A DNA stretch of 64,000 nt from Trinickia mobilis (lineage in GTDB: Bacteria > Pseudomonadota > Gammaproteobacteria > Burkholderiales > Burkholderiaceae). The stretch is from positions 52,846 through 116,845 of the forward strand of contig NZ_JAFLRF010000019.1 in assembly GCF_017315705.1 (NCBI RefSeq), in the 5' to 3' direction. Below are positions 26,643-34,449 of this stretch, one piece after another; the stretch's first letter is position 1, and every line of letters starts with the position of its first letter. The notes under the pieces were generated by a model. That model saw nothing but the letters and a program-made list of their open reading frames with translations. It ran no database searches and was not told where the DNA came from. The translations under genes and the position numbers were made by a program.

Positions 26643-28301
26643 TTAGCCCAGTGAGTATTGAATCAAAAGATTTTCGAGCGCGTCATCGGTTTCCTTTCTG
26701 AGTGCTCGTGCTTCCTCGATGATTGCAGCCGTGTCGACTCTAAGTCCACCAGTCGTTCGTGCCAGTTCCAGAGCCGAGACCATGCTTCGCTCGTTCTGAA
26801 TATATGTCGACGCGATCGTGTCGTTCTCACGCGCAACCTGTTCATACACCTGCGATTGGGAAAACTGCGAATCGATCAGCGTGGCCATTTGGCCGATCAG
26901 GGCCGCATCCGCGTCGGCGTTCCCGAGTTGCGCTTCGAGGAATTGCGTTCCTTTGTCCGACGCCCAATCGAACAGCCGATCGATGCTGAAGATAGTCAGC
27001 GCCGTCATCAGCCCCGTCAGGATGCCGGTGACTGCCGGTGCGAGCATTTCCGCGAGCGGTGCCAACAGGGGGAGCGACATGATGAATCCGCGGACCGACT
27101 GCTCGAACATCATCCCGAGTCCGGAAGTCACGACGCCTGCGATGAGTTTGGTCGCCGCGCGCGCGACGTCCATGCCCGTCGTGCCTGGTGGCGGTGACAC
27201 GATCAACTTCAATGCAGCCCAGATGCCTTTGATGCCTTCGCGAATGATGGAAACGATTTTTGCCGACGTGGTAATAACGTTATTGATGACGAAAGTGAGG
27301 AAGTTGCTGATGAAGCCTTGAACGCCACCCGACACCAATGCGTCGAACGCATCACGCAATTTGCTTTTGACTCTTTCGAGCACGCGCTTCATCGCATCTA
27401 CAATGCGATCGACGAGTTTGGCCTCTTGCGCAGGTTGTTTGACGATCGTTGCAATCTCGAGATACGACCCGTTGACGAACTCGAACATAAGCACGCCAAT
27501 TGCTTGCCGCAGGGCGTTCTTTCCTGCTTCCGCCGCACCGGTCACCAGCAATTCCTTGCCGTGATAGACCACGCGCTCTTTCGCTGTCGGCATATGCTTG
27601 TCTATCGCGGTTCGAGCCTTCTCGACAATTGGCTTTGTGATCGATTCGTCGAATCCGTTCTCGGTGGACAGATACTCCTCCGGTCGTTGCGCGCGCTTCT
27701 CATTGTTGGTCGCGTGGGTCGTATAGGTCAGATTGTCCGGTTCTGAACTCATTTGTTTGCGGCCGGTCTTGTCTTTCATCCAGCCGCCTTGCTGGTGTGC
27801 CTCTTTCATCGATACAGTGTGGTCGAGTTCGGCGTCCATCACGAGCTTGCCGTCTTTGTCGACGCGCTTGGTCGGAGCTTTCTGGCTGGTGTAAGCATCC
27901 AAAAACTCTTGAGAGTTCATGGTCCCGTCCTTGACCATCTGCTGCTTTTTCTGTTTCTTTGCCGTGGAGTAATCGTAGTCCGTTCGCTTGTACTGCTCTG
28001 ACTCCTTCGCGAATATGTCCCGCTCAGCATTATGCTGGGTCGTCACATTGCCACCGAGCTTGTCGTCGAACATCGCTGGCGTTAGACCGAACGGCCCGAT
28101 GATCTGCTGCAGCACCTGTTCGCGGCAACTCGTCATAAGTTCGTCCAGACGTTGTTCCCGTAGTTGACGCGCGTTCGGAATGGAGGGCGTATTCCGTACG
28201 TCAGCCGGCACTGTAAGGCTAGCGGGCGAGGGTTCGCCCAAGACGCCGGCTAATCCAGTCTCGGGAAACGTCTTGAATGATGTGGTCTCGTTTGAATCCA
28301 T
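26643..28301 (-). CDS. Membrane protein with HNH-like motif
   Basis: A 552-aa protein of unknown family. Residues 157-200 contain an HNH-like arrangement: AELDHTVSMKEAH (D160, H161, H169), then DNLTYTTHATN (N190, N200) and K202, as in His-Me/HNH nucleases that read LDHxxS...NL...TN. The C-terminal half has several hydrophobic stretches (GFISNFLTFVINNVI about 335; LIAGVVTSGLGMM about 385; SLPLLAPLAEMLAPAVTG and GLMTALTIFSI about 415-450), so it may insert in the membrane. It could be a membrane-bound nuclease or a pore-forming effector. A 16-bp palindrome lies 40 bases upstream of the start. Nuclease activity is inferred from motif spacing only. Confidence 0.6.
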   Translation of the reverse strand: MDSNETTSFKTFPETGLAGVLGEPSPASLTVPADVRNTPSIPNARQLREQRLDELMTSCREQVLQQIIGPFGLTPAMFDDKLGGNVTTQHNAERDIFAKESEQYKRTDYDYSTAKKQKKQQMVKDGTMNSQEFLDAYTSQKAPTKRVDKDGKLVMDAELDHTVSMKEAHQQGGWMKDKTGRKQMSSEPDNLTYTTHATNNEKRAQRPEEYLSTENGFDESITKPIVEKARTAIDKHMPTAKERVVYHGKELLVTGAAEAGKNALRQAIGVLMFEFVNGSYLEIATIVKQPAQEAKLVDRIVDAMKRVLERVKSKLRDAFDALVSGGVQGFISNFLTFVINNVITTSAKIVSIIREGIKGIWAALKLIVSPPPGTTGMDVARAATKLIAGVVTSGLGMMFEQSVRGFIMSLPLLAPLAEMLAPAVTGILTGLMTALTIFSIDRLFDWASDKGTQFLEAQLGNADADAALIGQMATLIDSQFSQSQVYEQVARENDTIASTYIQNERSMVSALELARTTGGLRVDTAAIIEEARALRKETDDALENLLIQYSLG

Positions 28302-28340
28302 GGTGGTTTGTGTTCGACACGTTTTTGCCAGGATGTCGCT

Positions 28341-28356
28341 AGTCGATATATCGACT
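28341..28356. promoter_or_regulatory. 16-bp perfect palindrome, candidate operator
   Basis: AGTCGATATATCGACT is a perfect inverted repeat, 40 bases before the start of the 552-aa membrane protein gene. Such a long perfect palindrome in an upstream region is a plausible dimeric repressor site for the operon reading left. No cognate regulator gene is adjacent, and no -35/-10 pair is convincing. Confidence 0.4.
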
Positions 28357-28522
28357 CCTCAGCGGAAACTTTTAGGCACGCGGTGTGTGACGCTGCATTT
28401 GGCTATCCACCTCGCGCAAATATGCAGACTAGCGGATCGCTGACGCATCCGATCCTGTCCATCCCTACGTCGGGATTGAGCACTCGACTTGCGTGTAGGT
28501 CGAGGTCACGATCGTGTGCAGG

Positions 28523-29203
28523 TTAACGTTCCAATTCGTCGTTCGCGTCTTGCGATCGTCCGGCTCCCCCCTCGAGGGCCAACTGAAAGAGTGCCATTTC
28601 GATATCGGCGGCCCTCCACGGCAGCGGTTTGTTGTCTTCTCCAGGACGCAGAGCTTGTGAGGTCTCAAGCCTATCTTTCAGATTGGACAAGATGCTAATG
28701 AACGATTTGTACCCTTCTCGCATGCTGTTTCGGTTGCCATCGAAGACGCGACGAAACGGGACTTCAAGCTGGGCGCTCGCCAGGTACCTTCGAATCTGGC
28801 TATCGAGTGCCCCATAAGTCTCGGGCCGCAAGAATCGGAGCAACTTTGAGGCGTAGGAAAGCCCCATGCCGGGTATGTCCAAGGCTGCATCGATAGCGGC
28901 TTCGGTGTCGTCGAGTGCGCTGCATACCTTCCAGAAGGCCTGTCCGAGGTCGTAGCTGCCCAACTGCAACTCGAATTTCTCGAGCACGCCGTTCTGGCTG
29001 CCACCCCAGTGGATCATTTCGCGAATCAGATAGACGGGCGTCTCAGCCGGAGGAACAGCAACGACGCGTGCAAACCGACGCTCAAGGCTACTAATCCACT
29101 CAAAGCTAGGGAACTGGTCGGTGTCATATCCCCACAGACTGTGCCGGTTGTGCCACCGATAACGCTTGTACAAGTCTGGGATGTCATTGATTTCTATTGG
29201 CAT
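28523..29203 (-). CDS. OGG/HhH-GPD-like fold protein
   Basis: A 226-aa protein. The segment IPGMGLSYASKLLRFLRPE followed by YGALDSQIRRYL resembles the helix-hairpin-helix and conserved aspartate region of OGG/endonuclease III-type glycosylases. A clear catalytic lysine is not obvious, so it may be a DNA-binding variant found near defence genes rather than an active glycosylase. It reads in the same direction as the helicase operon, 221 bases upstream of the membrane protein gene, and may be part of it. A role in sensing modified or damaged bases is a guess from fold only. Confidence 0.5.
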   Translation of the reverse strand: MPIEINDIPDLYKRYRWHNRHSLWGYDTDQFPSFEWISSLERRFARVVAVPPAETPVYLIREMIHWGGSQNGVLEKFELQLGSYDLGQAFWKVCSALDDTEAAIDAALDIPGMGLSYASKLLRFLRPETYGALDSQIRRYLASAQLEVPFRRVFDGNRNSMREGYKSFISILSNLKDRLETSQALRPGEDNKPLPWRAADIEMALFQLALEGGAGRSQDANDELER

Positions 29204-29358
29204 TTTGCGTTTTTGCTTTGTTAGACTGCCACGTGCCCATTCGCTCTCGCCATCGACTTATCGGCAGTGTTTTCAATTTCTGAAGTGTTGGCGGCGCGAT
29301 GCGTTCGCAGAACTGCCGCGCGTTTCGGGATGGTCCTGGCGCGGTAGATGGTTTCCGT

Positions 29359-29820
29359 TCAAAAATCCTCAGCCCATCGTTCCCAAAACCCCGGTTCGTC
29401 GTGGTGAGCGTTCTTTCGAGCGTACTCGAGGCTGATGACGAGGAAGCGCATATGGGGAAAGCGCAGCGACCCGTCCGGATACTCGAGGAAGGCTTCGAGT
29501 TCGCGATACCCTGGATCCTCGCGATCAAATGGAACATTGATATAGATCGACCCGCGATAGCTGCGCATCACCCTTTCATCCGCGACTTCCCCACAGAACT
29601 CCCACACGTAGCCATGGGCATCGAGCCATGCGATGAGTGCCGCACGCGCGGGGTGCGCCTCCCAGTGGTGCGGCGAACGCTCGCCGGCGGGGGCGTCGAA
29701 GAACGTGACGAACAGCGCGTCGCGCTGCTTGCGACGCGCGATCGCGTCAATATGCTCGATCAACTGCGGCATCCAATCCTCCGACGGTAAAAACTGCGCC
29801 AGACGCCTCTGACCAATCAA
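29359..29820 (-). CDS. Hypothetical protein, ~153 aa
   Basis: The open frame starts with TTG (29820) directly after a stop; an internal ATG (29772) is an alternative start. The translation is well-structured: DAIARRKQRDALFVTFFDAP, WEFCGEVADERVMRSYRGSIYINVPFD, and a C-terminal MRFLVISLEYARKNAHHDEPG. No signal peptide, membrane helix or known motif is visible. It reads toward the OGG-like gene with a 155-base gap. I do not recognise the family. Confidence 0.6.
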   Translation of the reverse strand: MIGQRRLAQFLPSEDWMPQLIEHIDAIARRKQRDALFVTFFDAPAGERSPHHWEAHPARAALIAWLDAHGYVWEFCGEVADERVMRSYRGSIYINVPFDREDPGYRELEAFLEYPDGSLRFPHMRFLVISLEYARKNAHHDEPGFWERWAEDF

Positions 29821-30248
29821 CTAGGTCATTGATCGGCTGCGAGACGGAGACCGACTATTGTCGGTGCCCATTGAGACAAATGATGTCCTCGTGGTTGCTA
29901 TCAATTCTCGCGAGGAGAGGAGCGTCGACGTCTCCAGGCATTTTTGGTCCACGCCGGGTCGTTACGGTACGACCGACGCGCTGAATGGTGCCCGCGCGAT
30001 CGAGACGGGAAGTGTCCCTAAGCGGTCGTACGATGCCCTTCGTCTGGTTCATCGTAGAAGAGCAACTGCCTTCCGGAAACGAGCGTTGCGTGCCGTACCG
30101 CATAAACAACGAACCTGAGAGTCCCTATAACACCAACTCTGCCAAGCAAGCCAAAGCTTGCAGACCAACCACACGAGCAACGACATGAGCACGGAGTACC
30201 TGCGCGACGCGGGGATGGGCCAGCGACCTGGTCGCGCGCGCCCTGACC
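29821..30248. other. Divergent intergenic region; likely lost start of the AAA gene
   Basis: 428 bases. It includes ATG 30185, followed by STEYLRDAGMG, which would be a natural beginning of the AAA+ gene but is in another frame than the rest (see the AAA entry). A short hairpin GCAAGC/GCTTGC lies at 30146-30161. A 51-codon frame from 30033 (MPFVWFIVEEQLPSG...) looks coding-like but is too short to call. Confidence 0.4.
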
Positions 30249-32285
30249 TTGCCGCACTTGCATAGTCAGTCGAAGGCCCAGGCAGACCCTTCCGAGGACG
30301 ACGAGGATGAGGGCGAGGACGAAGACAACGGATATGCGATTCCGGTCGAACCCCACGCTGACAATGCCAGCGTCCCGCCCGGCTCGGCATTCGACGAGGA
30401 TGCCGCCGTGCAGCTCCTTTGCGAGCGCCTGACCGAAGCCGAAGAGAGCGCCGGGGACGCCGCGCCGCCTGAAATCCTCGCCGTCAACATGCAACGCCTT
30501 CAGGCGCTGGTCGGCCTGTCGGACGCCGAGACTCGCATCCTGACATTTGGCGCGCTGGTCCACACCGATCGGGTGCTGGACTTGATGAGTGACTGGGTTG
30601 GCGATTTGACCTCGGCCAAGCTTTTTCACGTGCTCTCCGCGGTTCTCGACATCTCCGAGAAAACGGTGCGCGCCGCGCTGTCGCCGCAAGGTGCGCTGGC
30701 CCGCTCCGGGCTGCTGACGGTCGACCGCAAACAACGCTGGAACGTCGCCGCCAAGCTCGACCTGCTTTCCGACAGCTTTGCCGACCAGGTCGTATCGGAC
30801 GTCATCGACCCGGTCGACCTGCTGCGCGGCATGGTCACGCTCGCACCGCGGGCCACGCTGTCGATGGTGGACTTCGCGCACCTGGGCGAGCAGTTGACGT
30901 TGATGCGGTCGTATTTCGAACGTGTGTCGCTCACGCGCCGGCGCGGCGCCAACGTGCTCGTCTACGGCGAGCCGGGTACCGGCAAGACCGAGTTGACGCG
31001 AATGTTGGCCCGGGCATTGCGCCTCTCCCTCTACGAGGTCACCGGCGGAGATGAGGAGGGCGACGCCGTGCTCGGCGACCAGCGCCTGCGGGCGTTTCGT
31101 GCCGCACAGGCGTTCTTCACCGAGCAGCCGGTACTGATCGTGTTCGACGAGGCGGAGGACGTGTTTTCCGACGGCGGACCGAACGAGCGCAGTGTTGCGC
31201 GCACGCGCAAAGCCTGGCTCAACCGGGCACTCGAAGACAATCCGGTTCCGACCTTGTGGCTGTCCAATTCGGTCGCCGGGCTCGACCCGGCCTTTGTACG
31301 CCGTTTCGATATGGTGCTGCAGATGCCGCTGCCGCCCTCGCGCATGCGCGAGCGCATTATCCACGCCGCGTGCGGCAGCCATCTGCTCGACAGCACGGCG
31401 TACCGGATCTCGAGGCACAGTGCGTTGACGCCGGGCGTCGTGGCGCGTGCAGCGGCGGTGCTCCTTGAAGTGGCCGACGACTGGCCGCCGGAACGTTTCA
31501 ACGAGACGCTCGAGCGGCTCGTCAGCGGCACCTTGAAGGCGCAAGGCCATGCGAGCTTGTCGCAGATCACCGCGGCGCCGCCGACCGGCGCTTATGACCT
31601 TGCCTACGTCAATGTGGACGCCGACCTTCCTGAGCTCGCTCGCGGTGTGATTCGGACGCGATCCGCGCGTCTCTGTCTTTACGGGCCGCCTGGCACCGGC
31701 AAGACCGCCTTCTCCGCGTGGCTCGCCGACGAGATGGATGTGCCGCTGTTGTCCCAGCGCGCGTCGGACCTGATTTCGCCTTTTGTTGGCGAAACCGAGC
31801 GCAACATCGCGTTGGCCTTCGAGGAAGCGGCACGCGACGGCGCATTGCTTTGCGTCGACGAAGCCGACAGCTTCCTGCGCGATCGCGCCGGGAGCCGGTA
31901 TGGCTGGGAAGTGACGGCCGTCAACGAGATGCTGACGCAAATCGCGAACTTCACGGGCGTGCTGGTCATGTCGACGAACCTGCTGAACGCGCTCGACGAG
32001 GCCGCGCTGAGGCGTTTCGACGTCAAGCTGCATTTTGACTATCTGTCGACCCAGCAACGGCGCGCGCTGTTTGCGGATCGCTGCGGCGCACTCGGCCTCG
32101 GTGTGCCGGACGCGGAGTGCGAGCGGCAGCTCGCGCGGCTCGATACCTTGACCCCGGGAGAATTCGCGTCCGTTATCCGGCGCCACCGCTTGAGCCCGTT
32201 GCGTTCGCCTGCTGATTTCGCACGCGCGCTGGCTGCGGAATGCAACGTCAAGCAGCGCGGCGCGGCACCCATCGGCTTCGTCTAA
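30249..32285 (+). CDS. Double AAA+ ATPase (possible 5' frameshift)
   Basis: A 678-aa frame from TTG 30249 with two AAA+ modules: Walker A GEPGTGKTE (240-248) with LIVFDEAED (296-304), and GPPGTGKTA (479-487) with LLCVDEADSF (about 526-535); RRFD sensor/arginine-finger-like residues follow each. An acidic tract lies at residues 15-26. Such CDC48-like tandem ATPases remodel proteins. The natural start is probably ATG 30185, since removing one C near 30218-30221 would join STEYLRDAGMG to SDLVARALTL in this frame; so there is either a frameshift or the shorter TTG start is used. A WYL regulator follows 81 bases later. Confidence 0.85.
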   Translation: MPHLHSQSKAQADPSEDDEDEGEDEDNGYAIPVEPHADNASVPPGSAFDEDAAVQLLCERLTEAEESAGDAAPPEILAVNMQRLQALVGLSDAETRILTFGALVHTDRVLDLMSDWVGDLTSAKLFHVLSAVLDISEKTVRAALSPQGALARSGLLTVDRKQRWNVAAKLDLLSDSFADQVVSDVIDPVDLLRGMVTLAPRATLSMVDFAHLGEQLTLMRSYFERVSLTRRRGANVLVYGEPGTGKTELTRMLARALRLSLYEVTGGDEEGDAVLGDQRLRAFRAAQAFFTEQPVLIVFDEAEDVFSDGGPNERSVARTRKAWLNRALEDNPVPTLWLSNSVAGLDPAFVRRFDMVLQMPLPPSRMRERIIHAACGSHLLDSTAYRISRHSALTPGVVARAAAVLLEVADDWPPERFNETLERLVSGTLKAQGHASLSQITAAPPTGAYDLAYVNVDADLPELARGVIRTRSARLCLYGPPGTGKTAFSAWLADEMDVPLLSQRASDLISPFVGETERNIALAFEEAARDGALLCVDEADSFLRDRAGSRYGWEVTAVNEMLTQIANFTGVLVMSTNLLNALDEAALRRFDVKLHFDYLSTQQRRALFADRCGALGLGVPDAECERQLARLDTLTPGEFASVIRRHRLSPLRSPADFARALAAECNVKQRGAAPIGFV

Positions 32286-32366
32286 GTACGCGCGAGGCGA
32301 AACCACTTGAAACGCGCCATTGCCCATGCCAGACTCGCCGCGTTTATAACAATCGGGGCTCGGGGA

Positions 32367-33392
32367 ATGGGGAAACACGATTCGGAGATCATTGCCGTAT
32401 TGCCGACCGAGGGGCCGGGCGTCGAGGGCATGAGTACACCCCAGGTGCGCGATGCGCTGGCTCGCGCCGGTCTGCCATTCCGCTACGACAAGGCAGCATT
32501 GAGAGGCCTGCAGGCGCTGGAGAATCAGGGCCTTGTGTATTGCGAGTCGCGTGGCCGCGCGCTCTACTGGAAGAAGCGGGCCGGGGCGAGCGGTATGGCG
32601 GCAAAAGCCGGTGCCATGATGCGCTTCGACGAGGCGTTGGCCTTGCAGGTGCTCAAGCGCTTCTCATCACGTCAGATTCCGGTACTCGTTGCGCAATCGC
32701 TTTCGGGGATGTTCGAGGTCGCCGAAGACAAGCTTGCGCGCGCTCATGCCGCTACTCAGGAGCATCACGGGAAGTGGCTGTCGAAGGTGGCGGTCGAGCC
32801 CGGCGCCTTTCCGCTCGAGCACCCGACGATCGAGCCAGAAGTGTTCGCGGCCGTGTCGCAGGCGCTGTTTCACGAACGCAAGCTGCATGTCCAATACCGC
32901 AAGCGCGGTGACGAGTCCGATAGCGAAAGGATCTTGCTGCCGCTCGGTCTCGTGGAAGTCGGGGGCCTGGTTTATCTCGTCGGCGGCACCGAGGGCAAGC
33001 GCGATCCGACGCTTTACCGGCTCGACCGAATGGCCGCGGCCGTGTTGCAGGACGAATCGTTCACTTATCCGCGCACGTTCTCGCTCGACGACTATGTGAA
33101 GCACCAACGCCAATTCGATTTCTTCCCGAACGGCCAGATCAGGCTTCGGTTGCGTTTCCGCGACGGTGCTGGCGATCACCTGTTGGAATCCAGGCTGTCC
33201 GACGATCAGAAGGTCGAGCGTACGGGTGATGTGCTTGAGGTGACGGGCACCGTGATGTTGAGCCAGCGCCTGCGGTGGTGGATCCGCTCGTTCGGGCCGC
33301 AAGTCGAGGTGATCGAGCCGTCGGAATTGCGTGACGAATTGGCTCAGGAAGCGCGCGCGCTCCATGACCTCTATCGACGGCGTAGAGTGTGA
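32367..33392 (+). CDS. WYL-domain transcriptional regulator
   Basis: A 341-aa protein from ATG 32367; the frame is open from 32307 but the segment before MGKHDSEIIAVL looks non-native. N-terminal winged-helix region (STPQVRDALARAGLPF... ALRGLQALENQGLV), then a WYL domain with RKLHVQYRKRG, LLPLGLVEVGGLVYLVGG, LYRLDRM, and a C-terminal WCX-like part. WYL proteins bind nucleic acid or nucleotide ligands and often regulate defence loci. It probably controls the adjacent AAA ATPase or the Sir2-recCBD block; direct evidence is not visible. Confidence 0.85.
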   Translation: MGKHDSEIIAVLPTEGPGVEGMSTPQVRDALARAGLPFRYDKAALRGLQALENQGLVYCESRGRALYWKKRAGASGMAAKAGAMMRFDEALALQVLKRFSSRQIPVLVAQSLSGMFEVAEDKLARAHAATQEHHGKWLSKVAVEPGAFPLEHPTIEPEVFAAVSQALFHERKLHVQYRKRGDESDSERILLPLGLVEVGGLVYLVGGTEGKRDPTLYRLDRMAAAVLQDESFTYPRTFSLDDYVKHQRQFDFFPNGQIRLRLRFRDGAGDHLLESRLSDDQKVERTGDVLEVTGTVMLSQRLRWWIRSFGPQVEVIEPSELRDELAQEARALHDLYRRRRV

Positions 33393-33545
33393 TCCATCGC
33401 TGAAATGGACCTGTCATGTCCCCGGCACCTGATCGGACATATTCTGTCCCAATGGGGATTTACACTGCGCGACAGATCCGATCCATTCATCAAGCGGGGC
33501 CGCGATGATCAGGTATTCATCCAACCACGAACCCGGAGTGGCGAC

Positions 33546-34379
33546 ATGATGCCGATGGAACCGGCGGACCTGCAAACCGCCGCCACCTGGCTGCGCGAAG
33601 CCAACGGCCTGCTGATCACAGCGGGCGCCGGCATGGGCGTTGATTCGGGTCTGCCGGACTTTCGCGGCAACGAGGGTTTCTGGCGCGCCTATCCCGCTCT
33701 CGCCGCAGCCCAGCGCGATTTCCAGTCGATGGCCAATCCGGGCACGTTTCGCGAGGACCCTCGCCTGGCGTGGGGCTTCTATGGCCATCGCCTCAAACTC
33801 TATCGGGCAACGCGCCCCCACGCCGGCTTTGCGACGTTGATCCGCTGGGCGCAGCCCATGCCGCACGGTGCCTTCGTCTTCACCAGCAACGTGGACGGTC
33901 AGTTCCAGCGCGCCGGATTCCCCGAGGGGCGAATCGTCGAATGCCACGGTTCAATCCACCACTTGCAATGCTGCGAGCCCTGCTCGCCGTCCATCTGGTC
34001 GGCGGCCCCGTTCGTGCCGCAGGTCGACACGCAAGTGTGCCGACTCACCAGCGAGCTGCCGCGATGTCCGGTTTGCGGCGCCGTTGCGCGGCCGAACATC
34101 CTGATGTTCTGGGATGCCGAGTGGCTCTCGTCGCGCGCGGACGCGCAGCAAGCACGTCTCGAACGCTGGCTCGCATCGGTTACGCGGCTGGTGGTCGTCG
34201 AACTGGGCGCGGGCACTGCATTGTCGACCGTCCGGCGCTTCAGCACGCGGCACGGCCCGCGCGTGATCCGGATCAACCCGCGCGAGCCGCAAATCGATCC
34301 GTCATTGGGCATCGGCATTCAAACCGGCGCGCTTGAAGGGCTGACGCTTCTCGACGACGCATTGGGACGCTACCCATAA
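33546..34379 (+). CDS. Sir2-family NAD-dependent deacylase
   Basis: A 277-aa protein. ATG 33546 is chosen because GGAGTGGCGAC precedes it and the Rossmann start follows at once; the frame open from 33405 is not needed. Sirtuin motifs: GAGMGVDSGLPDFRG (27-41), TSNVDGQ (113-119), catalytic histidine in ECHGSIHH (H134), and a zinc-binding set of cysteines (CCEPC about 142-146, CPVC about 178-181). It removes acyl groups from lysines using NAD+; some bacterial sirtuins deplete NAD in defence, but no effector fusion is present here. It sits 70 bases before recC. Confidence 0.88.
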   Translation: MMPMEPADLQTAATWLREANGLLITAGAGMGVDSGLPDFRGNEGFWRAYPALAAAQRDFQSMANPGTFREDPRLAWGFYGHRLKLYRATRPHAGFATLIRWAQPMPHGAFVFTSNVDGQFQRAGFPEGRIVECHGSIHHLQCCEPCSPSIWSAAPFVPQVDTQVCRLTSELPRCPVCGAVARPNILMFWDAEWLSSRADAQQARLERWLASVTRLVVVELGAGTALSTVRRFSTRHGPRVIRINPREPQIDPSLGIGIQTGALEGLTLLDDALGRYP

Positions 34380-34449
34380 CATACCTATCCATACGCGCGC
34401 TGGTCCGCCCCGACGGCCTGCCTTCGATTGCTGATTGACGGAGCTTCCT

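Noticed and set aside
30018..32378. 786-codon minus-strand frame across the AAA+ gene
   Set aside because: Codon-composition shadow; the plus-strand translation has two complete AAA+ modules.
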